Assembly (NCBI GenBank): GCA_964568525.1
Contig: CAZMPM010000009.1
Coordinates: forward strand, 1-35,580
Direction of reading: 5' to 3'
DNA: 35,580 bases
Source of the DNA: CAYZPB01 sp964568525
GTDB lineage: Bacteria > Bacillota > Bacilli > Tepidibacillales > Tepidibacillaceae
This document shows, one piece after another, positions 1-8,452 of this stretch. The notes beneath the pieces are model-generated. The model saw only the letters and a list, made by a program, of their open reading frames with translations. It was not told the origin of the DNA and did not search any database. Both the position numbers and the translations under genes were made by a program. Positions within the stretch are counted from its first letter, which is position 1; each line of letters opens with the position of its first letter.

Positions 1-275
1 AACTGCTCAACTTCCTGCTCTAACTCGTCAATTAGCGAGTGCTGCTTTAGAGTTTTTTCTAATAAACCCAATTTGTCCTCGTATTCATCGAGAAGTTTTT
101 CAGTTCTCTTAATATGCTCATAAACTCCCTGTCTAGAAATAGCAAATTCCTCTGCTATTTCAGCAAAGGAAAGATCGTCTTGAAAATACAACTCGGTGAA
201 CTGCTTCTGGCGATCAGTTAGCAGCTCCTGGTACAAGTCATAAAGCATATTATACCTTGTTTTTCTTTCAATCAT
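1..275 (-). CDS. ylxM: YlxM/UPF0122 family helix-turn-helix protein, partial (C-terminus beyond window)
   Basis: YlxM-family proteins are small sigma-like helix-turn-helix proteins encoded with the SRP genes ftsY and ffh, and are thought to modulate SRP components. Reading the minus strand from the ATG at 275 gives 91 codons that run off the left edge. The protein begins MIERKTRYNMLYDLYQ. It contains the family hallmark LLTDRQKQFTELYF followed by an HTH region (FAEIAEEFAISRQGVYEHIKR) and an acidic coiled C-terminal part (LLDEYEDKLGLLEKTL). A GGAG/AAGGA Shine-Dalgarno lies just upstream. It follows ftsY on the same strand after about 72 nt that hold their own promoter, so ylxM, and presumably ffh beyond the window, can be transcribed separately from smc-ftsY. 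Family membership is clear; the role is known only from the family. Confidence 0.9.
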   Translation of the reverse strand, partial: MIERKTRYNMLYDLYQELLTDRQKQFTELYFQDDLSFAEIAEEFAISRQGVYEHIKRTEKLLDEYEDKLGLLEKTLKQHSLIDELEQEVEQ

Positions 276-288
276 CGTCCTTCACTCC

Positions 289-308
289 GTAAAGTTATTT
301 AGCTTTAC
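289..308 (-). promoter_or_regulatory. Short inverted repeat at the start of the ylxM transcript
   Basis: GTAAAG (289-294) and CTTTAC (303-308) form a 6-bp stem with an 8-nt loop. It lies immediately downstream of the predicted -10 box of the ylxM promoter and would therefore be at the 5' end of the transcript. It could be an operator or a 5' stabilising hairpin. The dyad is seen directly; its function is inference. Confidence 0.35.
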
Positions 309-315
309 AGAATGT

Positions 316-344
316 ATATTAACTGTTTCTTGTTATCATGTCAA
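316..344 (-). promoter_or_regulatory. SigA-type promoter for ylxM
   Basis: On the minus strand a perfect TTGACA -35 box (344-339) is followed after 17 nt by TAATAT (321-316). This is near-consensus for the vegetative sigma factor. It starts just after the ftsY stop codon and drives ylxM (start at 275), leaving a leader of roughly 35 nt. Confidence 0.75.
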
Positions 345-347
345 GCA

Positions 348-1308
348 CTAATTAATCAGAGATTCACCAAAAATTGTCTCAATATAAATTTTAGCATCAA
401 ATGGCTCGATATCATCTACCGACTCACCTGTTGTAATAAATTTAACAGGGATCCCCAACTCATTAGCAATCGGTATTATGATACCACCCTTAGCAGTCCC
501 ATCCAGCTTCGTCAAGATAATGCCTGTGACTTCAGCGACCTCTTGGAAAAGCCTCGCTTGGACTAAGGCATTCTGCCCAGTGCTTGCGTCAAGAACAAGT
601 AGCGTTTCTTGAGGTGCAGTCTCGTCATCTTTACGGATCGTGCGGTAAATTTTGTTTAGTTCCTGCATNNNNNNNNNNCAAGTTCGCTTTGTTATGCAAT
701 CTGCCAGCAGTGTCGCAAATAAGAACATCAATTCCTTTTGCCTTTGCAGATTGTATTGCGTCAAAAACTACAGCAGAAGGATCTGCGCCCGCCTGATGTT
801 TAACTACTGGAACATTAGCTCTTTTCCCCCATAATTCCAGCTGTTCAATTGCACCTGCCCTAAAGGTATCGCCTGCCGCAAGCATAACTTTTTTACCTTG
901 AGCTGTAAGTAGATGCGCTAATTTACCAATAGATGTTGTTTTGCCAACACCATTAACACCAACAATAAGAAAGACATTTAGCTTACCCGCTTCAATGTTC
1001 AGATGGTACTCAAAATGTTCCTGCTCCAAAGTGGCTAAAACAAGCTCCGCTAAGCGCTGTTTCAGAAGTGTATAATTTTCAATTTCCTCAGACTTGGCAA
1101 TGTCACGAAGCTGCTCGATGTAACCATCTACGGTGAAGGGTCCAAGATCGGAAGTAATCAGAATCTCTTCCAACTCCGTAAAAAGTTGTTCATCAATCAG
1201 GCCTTTTCCACTGAATAGTTCTTCTAGTCGTTGGAATATTCCACGTCGTGTCTTTTCTAGACTCAATTCTACTTTCTTTTGTTTATCTTTATCTTCAATA
1301 TTTCTCAT
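348..1308 (-). CDS. ftsY: Signal recognition particle receptor FtsY (interrupted by an assembly gap)
   Basis: FtsY is the SRP receptor GTPase that docks ribosome-SRP complexes at the membrane for co-translational targeting. The N domain is followed by the G1 P-loop GVNGVGKTTSIGKLA, the DTAGR motif and the G4 region TKLDGTAKGG, so all NG-domain elements are present. There is no long acidic A domain, as is usual in Firmicutes. A GGAGG Shine-Dalgarno (1318-1314) sits 5 nt before the ATG at 1308. An in-frame TTG at 1320 overlaps that Shine-Dalgarno and is unlikely to be the start. Ten N (669-678) break the frame. Removing them joins ...NKANL directly to MQELNKIYR, matching the family, and gives a 316-residue protein. 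It follows smc by 25 nt and is probably co-transcribed. It is treated as an intact gene. Confidence 0.95.
669..678. other. Run of 10 N (assembly gap) inside ftsY
   Basis: Ten undetermined bases lie between CAAGTTCGC and TCCTGCAT on the plus strand. The flanks encode adjacent residues of FtsY (NKANL | MQELNK) and are in frame with each other only if the gap is removed or its true length is a multiple of three. The Ns are therefore probably a placeholder, not missing sequence. Confidence 0.95.
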
Positions 1309-1333
1309 TTGTACCTCCAATTATTATGTACGA

Positions 1334-4300
1334 TTAGACAGCCTCAATTTTATCGCGGTCCTCTAATCTAACGGAAACCAGCTTAGAAATGCCGGCCTCT
1401 TGCATCGTCACACCATATAGTGAGTCAGCAACCTCCATGGTCCCTCTCCGATGTGTGATTACAATGAACTGCGTTGTCTCACTAAATTCATGTAAGTATT
1501 GCGCAAATTTGCTAACGTTCGAATCATCCAATGATGCATCTACTTCGTCTAAAACAGTAAAAAGTACTGGCTTAACTTGTAATATTGCAAACAATAAGGC
1601 AATCGCTGTCAACGCCTTTTCTCCACCTGACAAAAGCGCAATGCTTTTCAGCTTTTTACCTGGTGGCTGGGCAAGAATCTCAATCCCCGAATCCAATAAA
1701 TTATCCGGATCAGTCAAGATTAAATCAGCAACCCCTCCGCCAAACAACTTGGCAAACACAATGCGGAATTGCTCGCGGACGGCCTCAAAGCTCTCATTAA
1801 AAATTTTGGTCATCTCTTCATCGGCTTCAGCAATAACTTGATATAAGCTCTCTTTAGCGGCGATTAAATCCGCTTTTTGCGTGGTTAAAAAGTTGAAACG
1901 CTCACTAACTCGTTCGTATTCTTCAATCGAGCCTAGATTAATTTCGCCAAGTTCTTTAAGTGAGTTCTTTAATTGCTGAATTTCTGAGCGAGTTTGCCCA
2001 ACATTTTCAACTTTCTCAATCTTATCGCGCGCAGCTTCATAACTAATCTCGTACTCTTCAGTTAGTTGAGCAATAAGGTTCTCTAATTGAGTATCTAGTC
2101 TTCCTAGTTTAACTTCATTCAGATTAAGCTGATCTTCTGCAGCACGTAATTGCGCGCGTAATCCCTTAGAGTCAGCCACCTGCTGATCAATTTCAGTAGT
2201 GATTTTCAATCTTTCTTTACGTTTCTCAGTAATTTTTAGTTGAAGCTCATCGCGCTCAACTTTATATTGGTCAAGAACACTCGAAATCTCAGTAATGGCA
2301 GACTGCTGTTCTTGCAATGAACTCTCTAATTGATTAACTTCTTTCTGTAGTTCATCTAGAATAGTCTGCTGTTCCCGCAGATCGGAATTATGTCGATCAA
2401 TTATTTTTAGGATGTGATTATACTCTTCTTTATGAGCAGCTAGCTCGATTTTGATATTAGTGATGGTTTCTTTTAACTCACCTTTCGCATCCTCTTCCCT
2501 AGTAAGTATCTCGCTAGTTAGGTTAATCGATTGCAATAACTCTTCTTCCAACGCCCTATTAGTCGCTATAATTGACTCAATCTCAATAATTCTAGCTTGA
2601 GTTTTACTAATTTCAGAAGAAATCTGTTGATCGTCCGAATTAATATATTCAATTCTTTCTTCAAGTCGTTTCTTTTCAAAACCAGTCTGAATCAAACTAT
2701 CTTGGATTCTCAGTCTTTCCGCCTCATCAGCATTGTACGCAGTAAGTACCCCTTGATATGATTGTTCATTTTTAGTTAACTGCAAATTCAACTCTGCTAG
2801 CTTAGTCTGTTTCTGCTGTAGTTTACTTTTTAGTTTAGCAATTTCATCTCTCAATTCGTCAATCTCACGCTGTCTGCCAAGTAGCTTCCCACTTTGTTTA
2901 GTGATTTCTCCGCCAGTCATCGAACCACCAGGGTTGACTACATCGCCATCTTTGGTAACTATTTTATAATTATAATTTAATGTCTTAGCAATTTTATTTG
3001 CACTTTTCAAGTCAGTAGTTAATATAATTCTGCCAAGCAAAAATTGGCCAATCTCTTCAAAAGCTGAGTTAAGTGAAATCTTGTCAACAGCTAACCCTAG
3101 GAATCCTGGGAGACTTTGAATCTTCTCTAACTCTTTCGCACTAAATCGTTTGCCTTGTATAACGTTCAGAGGTAGCAGGGTAGCTCGCCCACTTTTATTT
3201 TCTTTTAAATATTTGATTGTTTCTCTACCAATCGCTTCGCTATCAACAACTATGTGCTGTAATGAATTACCTAGAGCTGTTTCAATCGCCAATTCATACT
3301 CTTTAGAAACAATTACTAATTCAGCAACAGAACCAATAATACCCTTGATTGTTTGGTTCGCTCTTAACGTAAGCACTTCTTTTGCACCATGCGTATAGCC
3401 AGAGAAAGCCGATTGCATCTCCTCTAATAGCTCCTGTTTAGAGCTAGTAGTACTTAATTGATTCTCAACCTTAGTTAATTCATCCTTTAATTGCAAAGCT
3501 TCGGCTTCTATGTTCAGTCGTTCCCGTTTTAGTTGCTCGATCTGCGGCGCAAGCTTTTGACTTCTCACTTCAACTTCCGCTAATAGCTTGTTTATCTGTT
3601 CAATATCTTGAGTGAACTTATTTAGCGCAGACTCAATCGTAGCTTTTTCACTTTTTAGTTTGTCACTACGGTAAACCAAAGAATTTAGTTGATTATTGGA
3701 ATGTGTCAGGTCATTGCGTGAAGTTGCTGTTTTATTCAGAACTTCAAAATATTTGCTTTTTAACTCTTCCAGCTCAAATTCTTTATTTTTAGCAAAATCA
3801 CTTAGATATTGCTCCTTATCAATCAAGCTACTTTCTAATTCCTTTATTAGACGTGCTTTCTCAGTCTTTATTAGAAGTTCTTCCTCAGTCTTGCTACTTA
3901 ACTCTGCGTATTTCTCTCTTGTTTTATTAAGGTTTTTATTCAAGTTTTGTTGTGTAGAAGCATGGTTTTTTTCTCTTTCATGTAGAACACCACGTCTACC
4001 CTCTTCCTGTTCAACCCGCTCACTTGCCGCAAGATGACGCTGGTGGAGTTCCTCTAATTCTTGGTCAAGTTTGCCAACTGCCCAGCGTTTCTCCTCAATA
4101 GCAGCATCAATCACACTTACTTTAGAGCTATACCCCAGTTGCTCCTCAGAAAATGTCGACTTTTGTTCCTCAGCACGTTGCCACTTCTCATAAATAGCGC
4201 TGATGTCATGAACATAGATTTTTATATTTAATTCTTTTAGTCTATTAAAATACTCTTTATATTCTAATGCTTTCGTTGACTGTTGTTTGAGCGGTTCAAT

Positions 4301-4903
4301 CTGGCCTTCCAACTCAGATACAAGGTCGTAAATCCTAATCAAGTTATGCTCAGTATCATCTAATTTGCGTTTCGCTTCTTTTTTGCGATTTTTATATTTT
4401 ACAATACCTGCAGCCTCTTCAAAAATTCCTCTTCTTTCCTCAGGTTTTGTGCTTAGAATTTCATCAATTCGTCCTTGTCCAATAATTGAGAAAGAATCCT
4501 TTCCTAACCCCGTATCAACAAAAAGATCCGAGATATCTTTTAATCTGGCAGGCTGTTTATTGATTAAATATTCACTCTCACCTGTGCGATAAAGACGCCG
4601 CGTAACGACGACCTCGGAAAAATCAATTTTTATTCTATTTTCGCGATTATCTAAAACAAGAGTTACTTCAGCATAGTTCACCGGTTTCCTGCTATCACTT
4701 CCGGAGAATATTACATCATCCATTTTTGATCCACGTAAACTTTTGGCACTCTGTTCACCTAAAACCCAGCGAATTGCGTCAGCAATATTACTCTTCCCGC
4801 AGCCGTTTGGCCCAACAATCGCAACAATGCCGTCAGTAAAATCAATTTCAGTTTTATCAGCAAATGACTTAAAGCCATTAATCGTTATGCTTTTTAGCTG
4901 CAT
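1334..4903 (-). CDS. smc: Chromosome segregation ATPase SMC
   Basis: SMC is the dimeric ATPase that, with ScpAB, loads onto the origin region and organises the chromosome. The 1189-residue length is typical. The protein starts MQLKSITINGFKSFADKT, with Walker A GPNGCGKSN near residue 35. Two long coiled-coil arms flank a hinge at about residues 500-680, which includes FSGYTHGAKEVL and the glycine-rich MTGGEITKQSGK. The C-terminal head has the ABC signature LSGGEKALTAIALLFAIL and Walker B VLDEVDASLDDSN. The ATG overlaps the dnaD stop by one base (TAATG), which suggests translational coupling, and ftsY follows. The dnaD-smc junction differs from the common rnc-smc-ftsY order. No defects are seen. 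Confidence 0.98.
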   Translation of the reverse strand: MQLKSITINGFKSFADKTEIDFTDGIVAIVGPNGCGKSNIADAIRWVLGEQSAKSLRGSKMDDVIFSGSDSRKPVNYAEVTLVLDNRENRIKIDFSEVVVTRRLYRTGESEYLINKQPARLKDISDLFVDTGLGKDSFSIIGQGRIDEILSTKPEERRGIFEEAAGIVKYKNRKKEAKRKLDDTEHNLIRIYDLVSELEGQIEPLKQQSTKALEYKEYFNRLKELNIKIYVHDISAIYEKWQRAEEQKSTFSEEQLGYSSKVSVIDAAIEEKRWAVGKLDQELEELHQRHLAASERVEQEEGRRGVLHEREKNHASTQQNLNKNLNKTREKYAELSSKTEEELLIKTEKARLIKELESSLIDKEQYLSDFAKNKEFELEELKSKYFEVLNKTATSRNDLTHSNNQLNSLVYRSDKLKSEKATIESALNKFTQDIEQINKLLAEVEVRSQKLAPQIEQLKRERLNIEAEALQLKDELTKVENQLSTTSSKQELLEEMQSAFSGYTHGAKEVLTLRANQTIKGIIGSVAELVIVSKEYELAIETALGNSLQHIVVDSEAIGRETIKYLKENKSGRATLLPLNVIQGKRFSAKELEKIQSLPGFLGLAVDKISLNSAFEEIGQFLLGRIILTTDLKSANKIAKTLNYNYKIVTKDGDVVNPGGSMTGGEITKQSGKLLGRQREIDELRDEIAKLKSKLQQKQTKLAELNLQLTKNEQSYQGVLTAYNADEAERLRIQDSLIQTGFEKKRLEERIEYINSDDQQISSEISKTQARIIEIESIIATNRALEEELLQSINLTSEILTREEDAKGELKETITNIKIELAAHKEEYNHILKIIDRHNSDLREQQTILDELQKEVNQLESSLQEQQSAITEISSVLDQYKVERDELQLKITEKRKERLKITTEIDQQVADSKGLRAQLRAAEDQLNLNEVKLGRLDTQLENLIAQLTEEYEISYEAARDKIEKVENVGQTRSEIQQLKNSLKELGEINLGSIEEYERVSERFNFLTTQKADLIAAKESLYQVIAEADEEMTKIFNESFEAVREQFRIVFAKLFGGGVADLILTDPDNLLDSGIEILAQPPGKKLKSIALLSGGEKALTAIALLFAILQVKPVLFTVLDEVDASLDDSNVSKFAQYLHEFSETTQFIVITHRRGTMEVADSLYGVTMQEAGISKLVSVRLEDRDKIEAV

Positions 4904-5628
4904 TACTTACTCTCCTCTAACCAGTTATACGGCTCAAAATCACCATCTAAAGTGACTTTGTCTGAGCCACCAACAATTCTACTCTTTCGAAATTTCTTAA
5001 CATGTTCTCTAACCTGATCTAAACTTTTGATACCTTTCTGTTGCCATTCAAAAAGAATGCTATCAATATAGCGAAAATTAAGTTTATTAGAAAAGACCGC
5101 TTCTTTCAGTGCATATAGTATAATTTCAGGGTTATGACGATCTTTATCGAGCCATGTCGTGATTAACTCAATTTCTATCGGCGACAACGGCCTACCAAAT
5201 TCCTGTTCAAAAGACTTAAAAACATTAATAATTGCATCGTTTTTGTCTTCTTGTTTAATCTTAATTCTATTTTTGTCTGATTGTTGTTCTAAATAAGCGA
5301 AAAGCTTTGTAAAAATCGGATCTAAATTATATTTTTCGTAGATTAAACCAGATTTCTCATCCAGTCCATCATCAATCAAGAGAAACCCTTGCCGCAATAG
5401 CCTTTGTAGGTCATCCATAATCTTATCGCCCGACGATGACATTCTTTCTTCCAATAAAGCTGTACTCGGAAAATAATTATTCTGGTTTTGAAAATAGAGT
5501 AACTGAATTATTAAGAGTAATTCAGAATCATTAATACCTATTTTCTTGTAATTATCTAACAGTAAATTAGGAACATCTGTAGTTCCCGCTCTTAAATAAT
5601 CAATAATAAGTTGACTTCTGTAAGGCAT
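4903..5628 (-). CDS. dnaD: DnaD domain replication initiation protein
   Basis: DnaD is a Firmicutes primosome protein that acts at oriC and at restart sites to load the replicative helicase. The protein is about 241 residues: an N-terminal winged-helix-like domain (MPYRSQLIIDYLRAG..., to about 110), a charged linker, and a C-terminal DnaB_2/DnaD domain. That domain contains FEQEFGRPLSPIEIELI and the YxxxIxxxW signature as YIDSILFEW. The ATG at 5628 is preceded by AGGTGAG at good spacing. A GTG at 5637, inside that Shine-Dalgarno, would add three residues and is less likely. It lies between aspB and smc, and its B. subtilis counterpart also sits in the ypmA-aspB-dnaD neighbourhood. Confidence 0.9.
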   Translation of the reverse strand: MPYRSQLIIDYLRAGTTDVPNLLLDNYKKIGINDSELLLIIQLLYFQNQNNYFPSTALLEERMSSSGDKIMDDLQRLLRQGFLLIDDGLDEKSGLIYEKYNLDPIFTKLFAYLEQQSDKNRIKIKQEDKNDAIINVFKSFEQEFGRPLSPIEIELITTWLDKDRHNPEIILYALKEAVFSNKLNFRYIDSILFEWQQKGIKSLDQVREHVKKFRKSRIVGGSDKVTLDGDFEPYNWLEESK

Positions 5629-5662
5629 TTTTCTCACCTAATCTATTTAATAAAGTATTCGC

Positions 5663-6841
5663 CTAAATGAGTCTACGGATAAATCTTTCGATACGGTCCA
5701 ACCCAATTTCTAGCTGTTCTCTAGAAGTGGCATAGGATATCCTAATAAAATTATCCGCACCAAATGCTGACCCAGGAACGACTGCAACTAGCTCTTCTTC
5801 TAATAGTTTTTCTGAAAACTCATCGGCATTTTTATATGTGCCCTTGATAGCATCCGAAACATCTATAAACACATAAAATGCCCCCGCCGGTCTAATCGGT
5901 TTTATTGCTGGAATATCAGCTAATCTCGCCATTACATAATCTCTTCTCGCTGCGAATTCAGTTTTCATTTTTTCTAATTCATCCTGCGGACCGTTAATCG
6001 CTTCAATTGCACCATACTGTGCAAAAGTTACGGGGTTTGAGGTGTTATGACTAGCTATATCAGCCATTGTTTTAATTATTTTTTTATCGCCCGCTGCATA
6101 GCCAATCCTCCAACCTGTCATCGAATATGGCTTAGATAGTCCATTAACAACAAGGGTACGTTGATAGGCGTCTTCACTCAAACTTGCAATACTAACATGC
6201 TCTTCACTATCATAAATTAACTTCTCATATATTTCATCAGAGACAATGAGAATGTCATGTTTTTTACATACTTCAGCTATTGCTGTTAATTCAGCACGAT
6301 TATAGATCGCGCCTGTTGGGTTGCTAGGGGAATTAAGAATTAGAACCTTTGTATTATTAGTGAGGCTCTTCTCTAATTGATCCGGGGTAATTTTGTACTG
6401 TTCGTGCTCATTACCGATAATGTAGATAGGTATAGCATCGGCCAACTTGACCATTTCCGGGTAACTAACCCAATATGGTATAGGGATAATAACTTCATCA
6501 CCCGGGTTACAAACAGCTTGAAAATAGTTATATAATGCGTGCTTAGCACCATTGGTAACAATAATCTGCTGTTCGGTGTAAATTAGATCGTTATCATTTC
6601 TTAACTTTTTAACAATCGCTTCTTTTAACTCCAAAATGCCACCTGCAGCGGTATATTTTGTTTTACCATCTAACATCGCATGATAAGCAGCTTCAATAAT
6701 ATTATTTGCTGTATTAAAGTCAGGTTCACCAGCACTTAAGCTAATTACATCGACCCCTTGATCATTTAATTCCTTTGCTTTTGCATTAATTGCCAATGTT
6801 GGAGAAGGTTCGATTTTTAAAGCACGCTTTGACAAATGCAA
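5663..6841 (-). CDS. aspB: Pyridoxal-phosphate aminotransferase, aspartate aminotransferase class Ib
   Basis: This fold-type I aminotransferase most likely interconverts aspartate/2-oxoglutarate and oxaloacetate/glutamate in the cytoplasm. Its 392 residues carry the AGEPDF substrate-loop motif, TNGAKHALYN, the NSPSNPTGAIY motif with the PLP-interacting Asn, SDEIYEKL, and the Schiff-base lysine in GLSKPYSMTGWRIGY. The C-terminal Arg of RISYATS would bind the substrate carboxylate. The start is a TTG preceded by GGGGG at 7 nt, and MHLSKR aligns with the usual family N-terminus. It lies between ypmA and dnaD, as in Bacillus. Class Ib enzymes vary in substrate (prephenate, alanine), so the exact specificity is inferred from synteny. 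Confidence 0.88.
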   Translation of the reverse strand: MHLSKRALKIEPSPTLAINAKAKELNDQGVDVISLSAGEPDFNTANNIIEAAYHAMLDGKTKYTAAGGILELKEAIVKKLRNDNDLIYTEQQIIVTNGAKHALYNYFQAVCNPGDEVIIPIPYWVSYPEMVKLADAIPIYIIGNEHEQYKITPDQLEKSLTNNTKVLILNSPSNPTGAIYNRAELTAIAEVCKKHDILIVSDEIYEKLIYDSEEHVSIASLSEDAYQRTLVVNGLSKPYSMTGWRIGYAAGDKKIIKTMADIASHNTSNPVTFAQYGAIEAINGPQDELEKMKTEFAARRDYVMARLADIPAIKPIRPAGAFYVFIDVSDAIKGTYKNADEFSEKLLEEELVAVVPGSAFGADNFIRISYATSREQLEIGLDRIERFIRRLI

Positions 6842-6880
6842 TGAGATTCCCCCTTATATTTTTCTGATCACTAGTCGTGT

Positions 6881-7051
6881 TTAATCAGCAGTTCGATAAA
6901 TACTGAAAATCATCATATCTTCTTCCTCATTATCATATGCTAACCCAAACATTAAATCATCATATTTTAATGTTTTATTTAACAGGTCAACAATTTTATA
7001 CAGATCGGAAGACTTCTGAACTTTTACCGTTGATAATAATTCAATTGGCAT
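6881..7051 (-). CDS. ypmA: YpmA-like small protein (DUF4264)
   Basis: This is a 56-residue protein of unknown function, MPIELLSTVKVQKSSDLYKI to the C-terminal FSIYRTAD. Length, composition and position match YpmA/DUF4264 proteins, which lie between dinG and aspB in Bacillus. No catalytic motif or membrane segment is seen. GGAG lies upstream of the ATG at 7051. An earlier in-frame ATG at 7066 overlaps the mtaD stop (TAATG) and would add five residues, but it has no Shine-Dalgarno of its own. Either start implies coupling to mtaD. The family call rests on recall of the sequence pattern and on synteny. Confidence 0.8.
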   Translation of the reverse strand: MPIELLSTVKVQKSSDLYKIVDLLNKTLKYDDLMFGLAYDNEEEDMMIFSIYRTAD

Positions 7052-7065
7052 TTTATTCATCTCCA

Positions 7066-8361
7066 TTAATTATACAATTTCTTTTGTAGTTTTGTTACCT
7101 TATTTAAAGTTTTTTCGACATCTAAAGTCAATATTTCCCGATTCCTAACAATCTCTTGACCATCAATAAAAACATCGGTGACTTGTGAACTTGAAGCTGA
7201 ATATACTAGATTAGCGATTAAACTATAATCTGGCTTGGTCCGCGGATTTTCAAAATCTAATAAGATAAAATCAGCTTTTTTCCCAACCTCGATTGAGCCA
7301 AGCTGTTTATCTAAAAATAATGCCTGCGCACCATTGATCGTTCCCATACGCAGCACATCGGATGCGGTTAGTAGCGACGAATTTTGATTTAACCCCTTTT
7401 GTAATAGGGAGGTTAACTTAATTTCAGCAAAGATATCTAAGCTATTATTACTTGCTGCGCCATCTGTTCCAAGACCGATGATTACTCCTTTATCTAAATA
7501 GCTCATTATCGGTGCAATTCCGTTGCCTAATTTTAAGTTGCTTGTTGGATTATGCGATATTTTAACACCTTTAGCAGCGAGCATGTTAATATCCTCTTCA
7601 TCAACATAAACAGCATGCGCAATCAGAATATCATGATCAAAATAACCAAGACTATCCAAATATTTAACTGGACTTACACCAAATTTTTCAATTGAGTAAG
7701 CATACTCATTAGCTGACTCAGCTAGATGAATCTGTAGTGGAACAGTTAGTTGCTTAGATATCTCCAATATTTTAAGTAAGTATTCTGTCGAACAAGTATA
7801 GATTGAATGCGGAGCCATTGTCATTGTAATTCGTCCGTTAGCTACACCTTGAAGTTTACGCACATTATCCGTTGCTTCAGCTAGTTTTTGTTCGCTTATT
7901 GTTGGGTTTCCCTGATCTTCAATAACGCTACGAGCTAGAACAGCTCGAGCACCACTCTCATTCACCTTCTCTGCGATTGTTTCAATATGAACGTATAAAT
8001 CGGAAAAAGTAGTAATACCATTTTTTAGCATCTCAATAATGGCAAGTTCACTACCTAAAGCGATATCCTCAGCAGTAAACCCTCTCTCGATTGGCAAAAC
8101 TTTGTTAAGCCAGTCCTCAAGCCCCAAATCATCGGCGTAACCCCTTAGTAGCGTCATTGGTGTGTGTGTGTGCGTATTGATCAACCCTGGTAGCAAAACC
8201 TTATTCTGAGCGTCAATTACGCGATCACAAACTGTCTCATTCGCATTATCATTATTAACTTCGACAATTATACCATCTTCAAATACAATGCTACCACTGC
8301 TTATTATTAAGTTATCAACATTAACTGTAATAATCTGTGCATTGGTAATTTTTGTGCGCAT
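7066..8361 (-). CDS. mtaD: 5-methylthioadenosine / S-adenosylhomocysteine deaminase
   Basis: This amidohydrolase-superfamily enzyme converts S-adenosylhomocysteine (and MTA) to the inosyl form, relieving product inhibition of SAM-dependent methyltransferases. The 431-residue protein has the small N-terminal beta domain and then metal ligands in THTHTPMTLLRG. These are followed by APHSIYTCS, the His of QIHLAES, AHAVYVDEEDI, SHNPTSNLKLGNGIAP and the catalytic Asp in GLGTDGAASNN. Together these are the signature of the MtaD/SsnA group. AAAAGGAG precedes the ATG. It heads the mtaD-ypmA-aspB-dnaD-smc-ftsY string. A (TG)6 tract at 8161-8172 is simply the codons of the HxHxH motif. Other nucleoside or guanine deaminases are possible but fit less well. 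Confidence 0.88.
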   Translation of the reverse strand: MRTKITNAQIITVNVDNLIISSGSIVFEDGIIVEVNNDNANETVCDRVIDAQNKVLLPGLINTHTHTPMTLLRGYADDLGLEDWLNKVLPIERGFTAEDIALGSELAIIEMLKNGITTFSDLYVHIETIAEKVNESGARAVLARSVIEDQGNPTISEQKLAEATDNVRKLQGVANGRITMTMAPHSIYTCSTEYLLKILEISKQLTVPLQIHLAESANEYAYSIEKFGVSPVKYLDSLGYFDHDILIAHAVYVDEEDINMLAAKGVKISHNPTSNLKLGNGIAPIMSYLDKGVIIGLGTDGAASNNSLDIFAEIKLTSLLQKGLNQNSSLLTASDVLRMGTINGAQALFLDKQLGSIEVGKKADFILLDFENPRTKPDYSLIANLVYSASSSQVTDVFIDGQEIVRNREILTLDVEKTLNKVTKLQKKLYN

Positions 8362-8381
8362 TTTAAAAACTCCTTTTCACA

Positions 8382-8392
8382 TGTATGATACA
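8382..8392. promoter_or_regulatory. Perfect 11-bp dyad TGTATGATACA between mtaD and the ABC genes
   Basis: TGTAT and ATACA flank a single central G in the 90-bp divergent region. Dyads of this type resemble operators of GntR/YtrA-type regulators, which often control ABC-2 exporters, but no regulator gene is adjacent. No convincing -35/-10 pair could be assigned to either divergent gene. Confidence 0.25.
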
Positions 8393-8452
8393 CAAAATAC
8401 TTTAAATGATTTATACTTGTCATTGTAACATAACTTTAAGGACGTGTTGAGA

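Noticed and set aside
348..764. Apparent frameshift or pseudogene in ftsY
   Set aside because: The only break is the 10-N run; the coding sequence on both sides is complete and joins in frame without it.
1389..1841. Plus-strand open frame of 150 codons within smc
   Set aside because: It is antisense to the highly conserved SMC head domain, has a Ser/Thr/Pro-rich random composition and no Shine-Dalgarno.
3696..4037. Plus-strand open frame of 113 codons within smc
   Set aside because: It is the antisense shadow of the coiled-coil region; composition is dominated by Ser and Leu from reversed Glu/Lys codons.
8160..8172. (TG)6 microsatellite
   Set aside because: In the mtaD frame it encodes the metal-binding THTHT motif, so it is explained by protein constraint, though slippage remains possible.
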